A DNA stretch of 64,000 nt, from positions 62,001-126,000 of the forward strand of contig CAVUGE010000034.1 of the NCBI GenBank assembly GCA_963740945.1, read 5' to 3'. Positions 45,012 to 53,898 of the stretch are shown here, piece after piece (the first letter of the stretch is position 1; each line of letters begins with the position of its first letter). Under the pieces are notes generated by a model. That model had not been told where the DNA came from and did not search any database. It saw nothing but the letters and a program-made list of their open reading frames with translations. Position numbers and translations under genes: made by a program. The stretch comes from CAVQBP01 sp963740945 (GTDB lineage Bacteria > Bacteroidota > Ignavibacteria > Ignavibacteriales > Ignavibacteriaceae).

Positions 45012-46143
45012 CTCAAAAATGCCACAGGACTATTTAAAATTTTCTACTGAAAGAATTTTATTGCTGAAATCGGCATTATTAAGTGACGAAGAGTTTGCAA
45101 ATAGTTGGAACATTTATTCATCCAAGTTCGATTTTGGAAAAACTGATCCGGTTTGTATTAAGCTTTTCCCACTTTTATATGTAAATCTGAAAAAACATAA
45201 GATTGAAACTCCTTTACTAGAGGGGTTCAGGAAAATATACAATATAACTTGGTATAAGAATAAATTATTGTTTAATAAAATGTTCATGGCAATTGAAGCG
45301 TTGGCTGATGCCGGAATTGAAAGCATACCTTTAAAAGGTATGGCTTTAACATTAGCATTTTATAAAGATTTTGGTTTAAGGCCAATGAATGATTTTGATT
45401 TACTGGTTCCTGAAAATAAAACAATGAAAACGGTCGAAATATTATTAAAGTTAGGATACAAGCCTGTTGAAAATTTTAGATTTAGCGAGGAATATCTTAT
45501 TGCCAATAATTCGTTTAATTTCGTCGGAAAAGATTATATTGAGTTAGACGTGCACTGGCATATTTTGCGTGATTGCTGCGATAATGAATCTGACAAAATA
45601 TTATCTGGTGATCTTAATTCACTTAATACCATGAATAAAACAATTTACTGTTTAAATCCTGAGAACCAATTGCTTCATATAATTGTTCACGGTATAGATT
45701 ACTTCTCATCATCGACTTTTCAATGGGTAGCTGATGTTGTTTTTATTTTACAAAATTTTGGTAACGAAATTAATTGGAATAAGTTGATTAAAAATGCAGA
45801 AAGCTTAAACCTTTCGCTCAGTTTGTTTGCAGGGTTTGAATTTATTAATTCTGAAATCAGTACACTTATTCCAGATTGGGTTCTCAGGAATCTAAGTTGT
45901 ATTTCTGTTTCAGAAAATGAAAAAAATATATTCAAAACAAAAACTAATAGACCAGGCATCTGGGGAAATATACCTTCATTATGGTACCATTGTATAAGCC
46001 ATAACTCACCTAGCAAATTTCCAATTTTGCAATATCATTTTTTAGTTTATCTCAAACACCTTTGGGGAGTAAGGAATTTGTGGTTATTACCTTTTTATGT
46101 CATTTATTATGGAATTAATCGACTTCTTAAATTCATTAAATAA
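45004..46143 (+). CDS. NTP_transf_5 nucleotidyltransferase (second copy)
   Basis: The 379-residue protein belongs to the uncharacterised nucleotidyltransferase family PF14907. The active-site region is SIPLKGMALTLAFY, then RPMNDFDLLVPE with the DxD, and IELDVHWHI farther on. It overlaps the preceding homologue by 8 bp (ATGAATGA). Homologues act beside HprK-like kinases in some lasso-peptide clusters. Having two adjacent copies suggests a heteromer or two different acceptors. Confidence 0.85.
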   Translation: MNDSKMPQDYLKFSTERILLLKSALLSDEEFANSWNIYSSKFDFGKTDPVCIKLFPLLYVNLKKHKIETPLLEGFRKIYNITWYKNKLLFNKMFMAIEALADAGIESIPLKGMALTLAFYKDFGLRPMNDFDLLVPENKTMKTVEILLKLGYKPVENFRFSEEYLIANNSFNFVGKDYIELDVHWHILRDCCDNESDKILSGDLNSLNTMNKTIYCLNPENQLLHIIVHGIDYFSSSTFQWVADVVFILQNFGNEINWNKLIKNAESLNLSLSLFAGFEFINSEISTLIPDWVLRNLSCISVSENEKNIFKTKTNRPGIWGNIPSLWYHCISHNSPSKFPILQYHFLVYLKHLWGVRNLWLLPFYVIYYGINRLLKFIK

Positions 46144-46190
46144 TCAGTTCTAAAATTCATCAGATTCCTATTCAATTATCTCTGAAGCAC

Positions 46191-47195
46191 TTGAATAAAA
46201 TTATTAAAAAAATAATTAGGAAATTAAGTTACTTAATAATAGAAGCCAACGGAAATAGTATTAACCGAAAATTCACTTCAAGAAACAGGCTCCAGTCAAA
46301 AAAGAAGACATTGAAATTTACAGGTGTTGCCAATGAAGCCAAAAAAACAATTTATTTCACTTCAATAGAAAATTTTATTAATAATATTCCTTCAATTTTT
46401 AAAATCAATGCTCCTGATTATCTTGTTGCTCAAAATTATCTTACCGAAGAATTTATTTCATTTCCCAAATCCAAAATATTTTTTTCCCGCGAACCTTATG
46501 TGCATTTAACCCCGGAAACTCTGGTAAACATGGGAAAAGATGATTTAAAGCCTTTTTTTTATCTTTACGATGAAAAGGATATTTCCAGAAGAATGTTTTA
46601 TGTTGTTTTTAATGATAATAAAGAAAGAAAGATTAGAAGTCTTGAGAAGATTATCGATAAAAAAAGATTTAAATGCTGCTGCATTATTAACAGATATTCA
46701 GAAAAAAAAGGGAATAATCTTTTAAGAGAAAGGATAAGATTTGTAAATGCTTTTGGCAAAGATATTGATATTTTCGGTGCTGCTCCTGGAAATGAAGTTA
46801 ATAAATGGTCAGCATATCCCAACTATTATGGTCCTGTTAAAAATAAAATTGATACTCTAAAGAATTATAATTTTACGATTGCATTTGAAAATACCGATTA
46901 TCCCGGTTATATAACAGAAAAAATAATTCATGCATTTATTGCAGGAACAATTCCTTTATATTGGGGCGGAGGAGATTATCTTAAAGAAATTTTTCCTGCT
47001 GATACTTTGATCAATTGTAAAAATAAAGAACCGAAGGAGGTCTATACTCTTGTAAAGTTAATGAAGAATGACGAAATACTGAAATATCGAAAAAATGCTT
47101 TGGAATTCCTGAAATCTGAAGAAGCAAATAAGTTTACAAGACACTATTGGGCAGTTGAAGTCATTAAAAGATTATCAAAAAATGTCACCAATTAG
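46191..47195 (+). CDS. GT10-family fucosyltransferase-like enzyme
   Basis: The 334-residue protein has the alpha-1,3-fucosyltransferase signature FAFENTDYPGYITEKIIHAF followed by AGTIPLYWGGGDY. Family members transfer fucose from GDP-fucose. The start is TTG at 46191; a short basic N-terminus suggests peripheral membrane binding. It ends the plus-strand cluster. No GDP-fucose synthesis genes are in the window. Confidence 0.88.
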   Translation: MNKIIKKIIRKLSYLIIEANGNSINRKFTSRNRLQSKKKTLKFTGVANEAKKTIYFTSIENFINNIPSIFKINAPDYLVAQNYLTEEFISFPKSKIFFSREPYVHLTPETLVNMGKDDLKPFFYLYDEKDISRRMFYVVFNDNKERKIRSLEKIIDKKRFKCCCIINRYSEKKGNNLLRERIRFVNAFGKDIDIFGAAPGNEVNKWSAYPNYYGPVKNKIDTLKNYNFTIAFENTDYPGYITEKIIHAFIAGTIPLYWGGGDYLKEIFPADTLINCKNKEPKEVYTLVKLMKNDEILKYRKNALEFLKSEEANKFTRHYWAVEVIKRLSKNVTN

Positions 47196-47329
47196 ATTTT
47201 AAAATCAAAATTTAAATAAAATCGATATTGGGAATGAATCAAGGTGAAAACAATAATTGTACTGAAATATCTAAGACTTGTCTTACTTGATATAAAAATA
47301 TACAATCTCTTAAAGAGAAGCAGATGAAG

Positions 47330-47531
47330 CTAAAATTTAAAGGATTTTTGTCTGTTCGGATTTGTTCCTAATCTATAAGGATTACAATTTACAATCATGA
47401 ATTACACATTTTCTAACTTCTTTCTGCGATCTGCCGGAACATTCGAAACAATATCCTTTTATTGCCTGTATGGGAGACAATATTCGTCCGGCTTTCCGGG
47501 ATGAGATTTGTGTAGATAATTTATTTGACAT
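47330..47531 (-). pseudogene. Frameshifted small zinc-ribbon protein of phage/mobile type
   Basis: From an ATG at 47531 the frame reads 49 residues including LSPIQAIKGYCFECSGRSQK and CVIHDCKL (CxxC plus Cx4C zinc site), then stops. In another frame the next bases give NPYRLGTNPNRQK, matching the LYPYRxGKNP ending of this common phage-associated small protein. A one-base insertion near 47382 breaks the gene. It marks a mobile-element remnant downstream of the glycan cluster. Confidence 0.65.
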
Positions 47532-47645
47532 TTTTTATTCTGTTTTTATTTAAAAAATTTCTTTGCTGCCCAAAAAGTTGAATGCCTGTCCTGCGTAGCC
47601 TTAGCGAAGCCGAAACTATAATAATCAGTTAACATTCATGGGTAA

Positions 47646-47828
47646 GAATCGATAAACTCATTAAAGAATGAAGAAGAATATAGGAAGCGTGGCAAAGAAG
47701 GTTCAAGGTTAAGAGAATTGGAGAAAAAGGTTAAGGAACCGGAGTATCTCCTTGAAAAAAAGAATGAAATTATAAAATCTTATCAAACTATTTTGAATGA
47801 ATCATTCCACCATTATTCCGAGTTGTAA
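47646..47828 (+). pseudogene. Remnant of a coiled-coil, transposase-OrfA-like gene
   Basis: An open frame without a start codon reads NEEEYRKRGKEGSRLRELEK, then KVKEPEYLLEKKNEIIKSYQ and ends in HHYSEL. The heptad pattern and KKRGKEG-type start resemble the leucine-zipper end of IS3-like OrfA proteins. The rest of any insertion sequence is missing. A proline interrupts the heptads. Confidence 0.45.
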
Positions 47829-47858
47829 CAATATTACTCATTTAATATATTTGGCTCA

Positions 47859-48617
47859 ATGAAAAATATTCTTAAATACCCTTTAGTAAGAAAAATATTA
47901 TACTTTTTATTAGGATTTATAGCTTTTATAGTTCTGCTGGACAAGGTTATCATGCCCTGGTACGTAAGTGAACCGGAAGAGAAAGTTCCAAATGTAATCT
48001 CCTTAAAAGAGGAAAATGCATTAAGTACTTTGAAAAATGCAAACTTAGTGCCGGTAATAAGTGATACAACTTTTGATGAAAGGTATCCCAGGGGAACGAT
48101 TATTTTACAGAAACCAAACGCTGGGGAAAATGTCAAAGAAGATAGAAGGATTTATCTTTTTGTAAGCGGTGGGGAACCTGTGGTTTTAGTCCCATCTTTA
48201 AAAGGGAAATCAATTCGGGATGCAAAATTTTCTCTTGAACGAATTGGATTGACTTTAGGACATATTGATGATATCCCGTCTACAAATCCTAAAAATATGA
48301 TATTTGATCAGCAGTATGTTGAAGGAACACCTTTGAAGAAAGGAGATTCGGTAGGGGTTACAGTAAGTGCCGGAGAAGAATATGGTGAAATAACAGTGCC
48401 TGATTTAATTGGGAAATCGTTATCTGAAGCGGAAAAGATTTTAGCAGACAGTTCATTACAAATAGGCAAAATTAATTACCAGCCTTCATTCTCTTTATTA
48501 CCCAATACGGTTCTGGATCAATATCCCAGCAAAGGTAATAAGGCAAATAAGGGGGATCATGTAGATTTATTTGTTACCAAATCAGTAGAAACCAATAAAA
48601 ACGAACCAACGGAATAA
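47859..48617 (+). CDS. Membrane-anchored PASTA-domain protein
   Basis: The 252 residues have a short cytoplasmic start, one membrane helix (about 14-30, LYFLLGFIAFIVLLDKV) and three PASTA repeats outside: KVPNVISLKEENAL, LVPSLKGKSIRDAKFSL and TVPDLIGKSLSEAEKIL. PASTA domains bind peptidoglycan fragments. There is no kinase or penicillin-binding domain, so it may act as a sensor or adaptor. It ends 1 bp before rpe; in other genomes of this group a PASTA gene and rpe also tend to be neighbours of cell-wall or translation genes, but I cannot confirm that here. Confidence 0.9.
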   Translation: MKNILKYPLVRKILYFLLGFIAFIVLLDKVIMPWYVSEPEEKVPNVISLKEENALSTLKNANLVPVISDTTFDERYPRGTIILQKPNAGENVKEDRRIYLFVSGGEPVVLVPSLKGKSIRDAKFSLERIGLTLGHIDDIPSTNPKNMIFDQQYVEGTPLKKGDSVGVTVSAGEEYGEITVPDLIGKSLSEAEKILADSSLQIGKINYQPSFSLLPNTVLDQYPSKGNKANKGDHVDLFVTKSVETNKNEPTE

Positions 48618-48618
48618 C

Positions 48619-49272
48619 ATGGCATTATTAGCTCCGTCTATATTATCATCGGATTTTTCAAATTTAGCTCAGCAGATCCGTTTAGCCGAAATGGGAGGAG
48701 CAGACTGGATACATTGTGATATTATGGACGGACATTTTGTCCCAAATCTTACATTCGGTCCGCTAATTGTTAAGGCCGCAAGAAAATCAACCACACTGCC
48801 CCTTGATGTTCATTTAATGGTTGAAAATCCGGATATGTATCTTGAAGATTTTGCGGAAGCAGGTGCCAGTCATTTAATTGTTCACTTTGAAACTGTTATT
48901 CACCTTAATAGGACAGTGAACAAAATAAAAGAATTAGGAATGAAAGCTGGAGTTTCAATAAATCCTTCGACTTCTATCGGAGTATTAAAATATATTATGG
49001 AATATACTGATTTACTTTTAGTTATGTCGGTTAATCCCGGATTCGGCGGACAAAGTTTCATACCAAATTCATTGAAAAAAGTTAAAGAAGCTGTTCAATT
49101 AAGAAAGGAATTAGATGCAAATTTTTTAATTGAGATAGACGGTGGAATAGACACAAAAACTATTAAGCCCGCACTTGATGCAGGCTGCGATGTTTTCATA
49201 GTAGGCTCATCAATATTCAACTCGGATAATATTACTGCGGCAGCTACAGAACTAAAAAATATTATTAGATGA
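48619..49272 (+). CDS. rpe: Ribulose-phosphate 3-epimerase
   Basis: The enzyme interconverts ribulose-5-phosphate and xylulose-5-phosphate in the pentose phosphate pathway. The 217-residue TIM barrel has APSILSSDFSNL, HCDIMDGHFVPNLTFGP with metal and acid residues, HLMVENPD, MSVNPGFGGQSF and EIDGGID. The start follows the PASTA gene stop directly, indicating co-transcription. Confidence 0.95.
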   Translation: MALLAPSILSSDFSNLAQQIRLAEMGGADWIHCDIMDGHFVPNLTFGPLIVKAARKSTTLPLDVHLMVENPDMYLEDFAEAGASHLIVHFETVIHLNRTVNKIKELGMKAGVSINPSTSIGVLKYIMEYTDLLLVMSVNPGFGGQSFIPNSLKKVKEAVQLRKELDANFLIEIDGGIDTKTIKPALDAGCDVFIVGSSIFNSDNITAAATELKNIIR

Positions 49273-49273
49273 A

Positions 49274-49350
49274 TTATCATTCTGAACTGAACGAAGTGGC
49301 GTGAAGAATCTCATACTCTTTCAAATACCGGTTCTTATGTAACTTCTGTT
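49274..49350. repeat. GTCATTCTGA-type repeat, single arm
   Basis: ATCATTCTGAACTGAACGAAGTGG and GAAGAATCTCATAC follow the rpe stop (each part matches the 12178-12304 interior). TTATGTAACTT farther on resembles the GCGTAACTT end. Confidence 0.55.
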
Positions 49351-49464
49351 AATTAGTATATAGCCCCTTAATTAATCAAAAATAAAACTTTTATGAACCC
49401 TTTAATTTATCTGCTAAAAGTAGATGGTTTTCACACAGCCTCCGAAGGGAATGTTTAATTTTGA

Positions 49465-49593
49465 TTACATAATTATGTAAGTCATTGTTACCCAAATTAT
49501 GACTGCAATAAGTGTTATTGCAATAATCCAGGGTAAAAGAAATATGGTTAAAGTTCTAAACAAGATGCCTCTTAGAGTTTTTTTAAATAGCAT
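49465..49593 (-). CDS. Possible 42-residue membrane protein
   Basis: From an ATG at 49593 preceded by GGTGATT, 42 codons encode a basic start (MLFKKTLRGILFR) and one long hydrophobic helix (TIFLLPWIIAITLIAVIIW) and stop. Charge distribution fits a small inner-membrane protein. The remainder of the gap 49273-49848 has repeats only. No homologue recognised; it might be chance. Confidence 0.4.
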   Translation of the reverse strand: MLFKKTLRGILFRTLTIFLLPWIIAITLIAVIIWVTMTYIIM

Positions 49594-49848
49594 AATCACC
49601 AACGCCTAGTTAAACTATTATATCAATTTTATATATATAAATTTTTAGACAATATTAAGGTGTTTTGAAAAACAATTCAAAATCTGGATGTGATATGTAT
49701 TTAGGGATTAGAAAAACAGGGAGACGGGGAATGAGTAGAAGATTTGCAGTGCACAAGGCATTTTTACAGCGGATGTGGAAGATTATTCAGCGGTTTATAA
49801 ATAATCACCCGTTTAATGTCTACCGTTTCCCAGTCTTCCCGTCTATCA

Positions 49849-50352
49849 TTAATCCTGTTCCTGGGAATTATCTATGTATTCCTTGTAATTAAATCCTTTT
49901 GAAGGTTCTCTTAATGTTAGAACCGGACAAGGGGCTTTTCTAACTACCTTTTCTGCGGTGCTTCCGAATAAAATATGCTCCATTCCGGTATGACCGTGTG
50001 TAGCAATTATAATAAGGTCAACATTTTCTTCGGCTGCAGTATCAATTATTTCAATAAAAGGCTTCCCGGTTTTCACAATCACGTTTACTTTTAAATCAGC
50101 AGGAATTTCTTTGGATGCGAGATTTTCTAATTCTTCCTTTGCCCTTTTATCAATATCCAGATTTACAGAGGGGATAGCTATCTGTCCCATGCTGAAATCG
50201 GGCGGATAGACTACAGGTTCAACTACATAGACTAAATATAAGTCTGCTTTAAAATGTTCTGCAAAGTTCACTGCAAATTTAAGTGAACTTTTGGAATAAT
50301 CTGAAAAGTCTATTGGTACAAGTACCTTTTTAATGCTAAGTTCCATAATCAC
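49849..50352 (-). CDS. Universal stress protein (UspA family)
   Basis: The protein of about 165 residues has KVLVPIDFSDYSKSSLKFAV at the N-terminus and the ATP-binding ATHGHTGMEHILFGSTAEKVV (GxxG then GS), which indicates an ATP-binding subtype. It probably begins at the ATG at 50346 (MELSIKK) or 6 bases upstream. Its start overlaps the cyclic-nucleotide-binding gene, so the two are coupled, and a joint role in stress or energy signalling is inferred. Confidence 0.9.
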   Translation of the reverse strand: MIMELSIKKVLVPIDFSDYSKSSLKFAVNFAEHFKADLYLVYVVEPVVYPPDFSMGQIAIPSVNLDIDKRAKEELENLASKEIPADLKVNVIVKTGKPFIEIIDTAAEENVDLIIIATHGHTGMEHILFGSTAEKVVRKAPCPVLTLREPSKGFNYKEYIDNSQEQD

Positions 50353-50893
50353 TCCCGGATTTTATTTCCTGACATTTTTTTTGAAGATCATAATACTGTT
50401 CGTTTAGATGACGGAGTCTAACAGTAATAATATGAGAAATACCCTGCATTATTTTAATCCCCTTTTTAGGATTTCTTTCAATAAATTCATCGAGATCGGG
50501 TTTAAAGATAACAGCGAGATTAACATCAGATTTAGCAGTAGCCGATGCGGATCTTTTTTCACCATCTACTAAAGCAAGTTCCCCGAAGAAGTCTCCTTTT
50601 TTAAAAGTTGCAAGTGAAAGGATATTGCCCGATTCGTCATTTCTTTGAATGGTGACTTCACCACTTCGAATAATATACAAGCCTATTCCCGGATCACCCT
50701 GATAAAAAATATATTCGCCGGCAATATAAATTCTATTATGAATAATTTTGCTTAAAATTTCGAGATCTTTATCACCCATTGATCTGAAAGGAGGCATTTC
50801 CAGAAGAAATTTTTCCAGGTCATTCTTTTCCGTAGGAGATTTAAAGAGATTTGCCCAAAAACCGCTGTGAATTGCTTCGGAATTATTATTCAT
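50336..50893 (-). CDS. Cyclic-nucleotide-binding-domain protein
   Basis: The 185 residues contain one cNMP-binding domain at about 30-150: YIFYQGDPGIGLYIIRSGEV and the phosphate-binding cassette FFGELALVDGEKRSASATA, in which R and GE are kept, so ligand binding is plausible. There is no C-terminal helix-turn-helix, so this is not a Crp-type regulator. It overlaps the universal stress gene and follows hisA by 11 bp. Confidence 0.87.
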   Translation of the reverse strand: MNNNSEAIHSGFWANLFKSPTEKNDLEKFLLEMPPFRSMGDKDLEILSKIIHNRIYIAGEYIFYQGDPGIGLYIIRSGEVTIQRNDESGNILSLATFKKGDFFGELALVDGEKRSASATAKSDVNLAVIFKPDLDEFIERNPKKGIKIMQGISHIITVRLRHLNEQYYDLQKKCQEIKSGSDYGT

Positions 50894-50904
50894 AATATTA
50901 GCCT

Positions 50905-51657
50905 TTAGTTAAAAATACCCGATTCCGCAACGCGCCAAAGTTTTTGACATGGAAACCTGTTCTCATAAAGTGCTCTTCCAACGATAACAGAATCAATACC
51001 CAGATGAATTAATTTTTGAATATCCAAAAGTTCATCTTTATTTCTGACTCCCCCCGAATGGGTGACTTTAGCATTGGTAATTTTTGCAACATCGACGGAA
51101 AGATTGATATTTGGTCCTTCCATCACTCCATTCCGCAGTATATCAGTAACTATAAATCTATCTACCCCAATATCGGAAATTTTTTTGGCAAATTCTCTAT
51201 ATGGTATCCCGGTATTTTGCTGTCTGCCCCGAATTATAAGTTCTTCGTTGATGATGTCTAATGCTACAGCAATTTGAGTAGGGCCATATTTTTCGAATAC
51301 CTTTTTAAATTCATCAAAGTTTTCAATAGCCATTGTGCTTATTACCAGCCTGCTGATACCAGTATCAATTAAAGCATCGGCATCATCCAAAGTTCTAATT
51401 CCGCCCGCAAATTCGACGGGAATAACCACCGAAGAGCATATTTCTTCAACTATTTTATAGTTTCCTCTTGTATGTTCATGAGCACCGTCAAAATCAACTA
51501 TATGAATTAGTTTGGCATTCTCTGCTCGCCATATTTTAGCCATTTCGACAGGATCGCTTCCATATTCAATACAATCTAGTTCGGGGATACCTTGTACAAC
51601 CCTAACTGTTTTGCCATTCTTTATATCAATGGACGGAATGACTAATAAATATCTCAT
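50905..51657 (-). CDS. hisA: HisA-type phosphoribosyl isomerase
   Basis: The 250-residue TIM barrel resembles HisA: IPSIDIKNGKTVRVVQG with the first catalytic aspartate, VEFAGGIRT, the second aspartate in IVTDILRNGVMEGPN and THSGGVRNKDEL for phosphate binding. It should isomerise ProFAR to PRFAR in histidine synthesis. No other his gene is near, and it is first in a unit with a cNMP-binding and a stress protein, so either histidine genes are scattered or this is a paralogue with another substrate. Confidence 0.83.
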   Translation of the reverse strand: MRYLLVIPSIDIKNGKTVRVVQGIPELDCIEYGSDPVEMAKIWRAENAKLIHIVDFDGAHEHTRGNYKIVEEICSSVVIPVEFAGGIRTLDDADALIDTGISRLVISTMAIENFDEFKKVFEKYGPTQIAVALDIINEELIIRGRQQNTGIPYREFAKKISDIGVDRFIVTDILRNGVMEGPNINLSVDVAKITNAKVTHSGGVRNKDELLDIQKLIHLGIDSVIVGRALYENRFPCQKLWRVAESGIFN

Positions 51658-52458
51658 TAAAAAACCCCGATGTTATATTTAAAATTAACTAAATGTGTTA
51701 TAAAAGTCTAAGGGCAAGTTTAAGTTCATGTTCAAGTTCAATAACAGGAGCAAGAGCAAATTCAAGTTATTTGTCCAAGATAACTTCAAGATAACTCTAG
51801 AATAACTCCAAAGTTGAGGGATATGAAGAATTTATGAAATTTATTTAATTGGTTGAAGTCAGGAAATTTGAGTGTGAATCAATGTTTGGAACGAATATAC
51901 TTTAGATAGGGTTAACCTGGTTATGGGACGTTTTCAAGACGTTTTCAGAGATGAAATCTCCAAATTCTTCGTTAATTATTTATTTCACTTATTAAATTTA
52001 ATAATAATTGAGTTAAAATGGCAGTGTATTTAAATCCAAGATTTCGTTTCGATAGGATATTTTATTGAAATACCTTCGCAGTACTTCATCTTTACCTTAA
52101 CTGGAATCCTTTTTTTGAGGCTAAAGCCTCTTTCTTTTCTTTTATTCTCAGTTCATTAAGGAAGACTGTGTGTAAAACAAAAAACACCTACCTTCAGTAG
52201 AATTGAGAGGATATGGTTTGACTGTAGGTTTATCTTGCACCGGACTAAAAAGAGGCTGTGTGAAAAGTCTAAATGAATAATAATAATGTCTCACAATATT
52301 TGAGTTTGACTTCACCCCTCGGGAGGGCCGGACTAAAAAGTCCGGCGTTAACCTTTGTCTCAGAGGTTATCAGTTGGATAAAACTGAACTGCAATAAAAA
52401 CCTAAAATTCGGTCTAATTTCTTGACTTTTCTTACTTTAATAAGCATATTTGGCAACG
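51658..52458. other. 0.8-kb repeat-rich divergent intergenic region
   Basis: No gene seen. Positions 51711-51830 are a degenerate NNCAAG hexamer tract. GAGGCTAAAGCCTC near 52118-52131 and GCCGGACTAAAAAGTCCGGC near 52328-52347 are perfect hairpins; a half of the second (CACCGGACTAAAAAG) recurs near 52241. Promoters for hisA and the hydrolase must lie here. Confidence 0.55.
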
Positions 52459-53292
52459 ATGAGCAAAGATTTTGTACTGAAAACAGATGGAGACGATAAA
52501 CTCAGGGTAACAATTTACGGAGAAGAGAATTTAAAACTTTCACCCTGCATTATACTTGTTCACGGTTTTAAAGGATTTAAGGATTGGGGTTTCTGCCCTT
52601 ATATTGGTGAATATTTTAGTACAAGGAATTATTCAGTAATTACTTTTAACTTTTCCCATAACGGAATAGGTGAAAGTTTATCTGAATTTACTGAACTGAA
52701 TAAATTTGCTGAAAATACTTTCTCATTGGAAATATCGGAACTATCGGAAATAGTTGATGCTTATAAAAATAATTTTTTCGGAGAAGTTAAAAATAAATCG
52801 ATTGGATTTCTCGGGCACAGCAGAGGCGGTGGTATTTCATTATTAACCGCAAATCAAAGAAGTGATATTGATGCCGTTGCTGTCTGGTCTTCTGTTTCTA
52901 ATTTTGATAGATATTCCAAGCGTCAAAAGGAGGAATGGAAGAAAAAAGGAGTTTTTCAGGTCTTAAATACGAGAACTAAACAGGTAATGAAATTAAACCT
53001 CTCCCTTCTTGAGGATCTTGAAAATAATAAAGAAGATTTATTGAATATAGAAAAAGCAGTAAGAAATCTTAACCGTCCCTTATTTATAGGTCACGGAGAA
53101 GAAGATCTGGCAGTACCCGTAAAAGAAGCAGAGATGATATATAACTGGTCAAATAAAAATAAAACTGAATTTTATAAGATTCCCGCTGCAGGGCATACAT
53201 TTAATGCCAAACATCCATTTGAAGGAAGCAATACGAAGCTTGAACTTTTATTGGAAAAAACTGAAAAATTTTTTAATACTAATTTAGTCTAA
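52459..53292 (+). CDS. Alpha/beta hydrolase
   Basis: The 277-residue protein has the oxyanion motif LVHGFKGFKDWG, the nucleophile elbow FLGHSRGGG (Ser), an aspartate in HGEEDLAVPV and the histidine in AAGHTFN, a complete triad. No signal peptide, so a cytoplasmic esterase or acyl hydrolase of the BAAT/dienelactone-like type. ATG at 52459 is preferred over a TTG three codons earlier. It is followed 9 bp on by bioY, perhaps co-transcribed. Confidence 0.87.
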   Translation: MSKDFVLKTDGDDKLRVTIYGEENLKLSPCIILVHGFKGFKDWGFCPYIGEYFSTRNYSVITFNFSHNGIGESLSEFTELNKFAENTFSLEISELSEIVDAYKNNFFGEVKNKSIGFLGHSRGGGISLLTANQRSDIDAVAVWSSVSNFDRYSKRQKEEWKKKGVFQVLNTRTKQVMKLNLSLLEDLENNKEDLLNIEKAVRNLNRPLFIGHGEEDLAVPVKEAEMIYNWSNKNKTEFYKIPAAGHTFNAKHPFEGSNTKLELLLEKTEKFFNTNLV

Positions 53293-53301
53293 GGAATAAC
53301 T

Positions 53302-53883
53302 ATGAATGCAAATAATGAGATTAAACATTCAATTGTCCATAATTTTTTAATAAATATATCTTCTTACCGGCTATTCTGGGTATTTTCATTTTCAATATTA
53401 ACAGCAGTATCCGCCCAAATAGCAATACCTGTTAAACCGGTCCCTTTTACACTACAAACTATGATGGTTTTATTATCAGGCGCATTATTAGGTGCAAGAA
53501 ACGGAGCTTACAGTCAGCTTCTTTATATCTTTTTAGGAAGTATCGGATTGCCAATATTTGCAAACGGGTCAATGGGAATAGCAATTCTTGCAGGTCCTAC
53601 CGGCGGTTATCTTCTTGCTTTTCCTGCTGCTGCTTTTCTTACCGGGTATTTAATTGAAAAAAATAAAACGTACTTGAGCGTTGTTCTTTCAATGTTTACA
53701 GGAAGTATAACTATTATAACAGCAGGAGTCTGCTTTCTTTCATTGTTTTACACACATAATTTTTTGGAAGCAATAAAAGCAGGCGGAGCAATTTTCTTAA
53801 TCTGGATGGTAATAAAAGTTTTAGCTGCCGCCAGCATTTATTTCGGAATATCAAAAAGATATTCAAGGTTACCAAATAGTTAA
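53302..53883 (+). CDS. bioY: Biotin transporter substrate-binding subunit
   Basis: The 193-residue membrane protein has six helices and the BioY signature IPVKPVPFTLQTMMVLLSGA, then LLGARNGAYSQLLYIFLGSIG (shown in part) and GPTGGYLLAFP. BioY is the S component of an ECF biotin transporter. No ECF ATPase genes are adjacent, so it works alone or with a module encoded elsewhere. Confidence 0.93.
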   Translation: MNANNEIKHSIVHNFLINISSYRLFWVFSFSILTAVSAQIAIPVKPVPFTLQTMMVLLSGALLGARNGAYSQLLYIFLGSIGLPIFANGSMGIAILAGPTGGYLLAFPAAAFLTGYLIEKNKTYLSVVLSMFTGSITIITAGVCFLSLFYTHNFLEAIKAGGAIFLIWMVIKVLAAASIYFGISKRYSRLPNS

Positions 53884-53898
53884 AAGTTTTCGATTTTT

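Noticed and set aside
36310..47195. Complete lasso-peptide biosynthetic cluster
   Set aside because: No asparagine-synthetase-like cyclase, no transglutaminase-like protease and no precursor gene were found, so only part of the tailoring set is shared.
49665..49892. 75-codon frame on the plus strand before the stress-protein gene
   Set aside because: It overlaps the 3' end of the stress-protein gene, lacks a ribosome-binding site and contains an imperfect inverted repeat; more likely non-coding.
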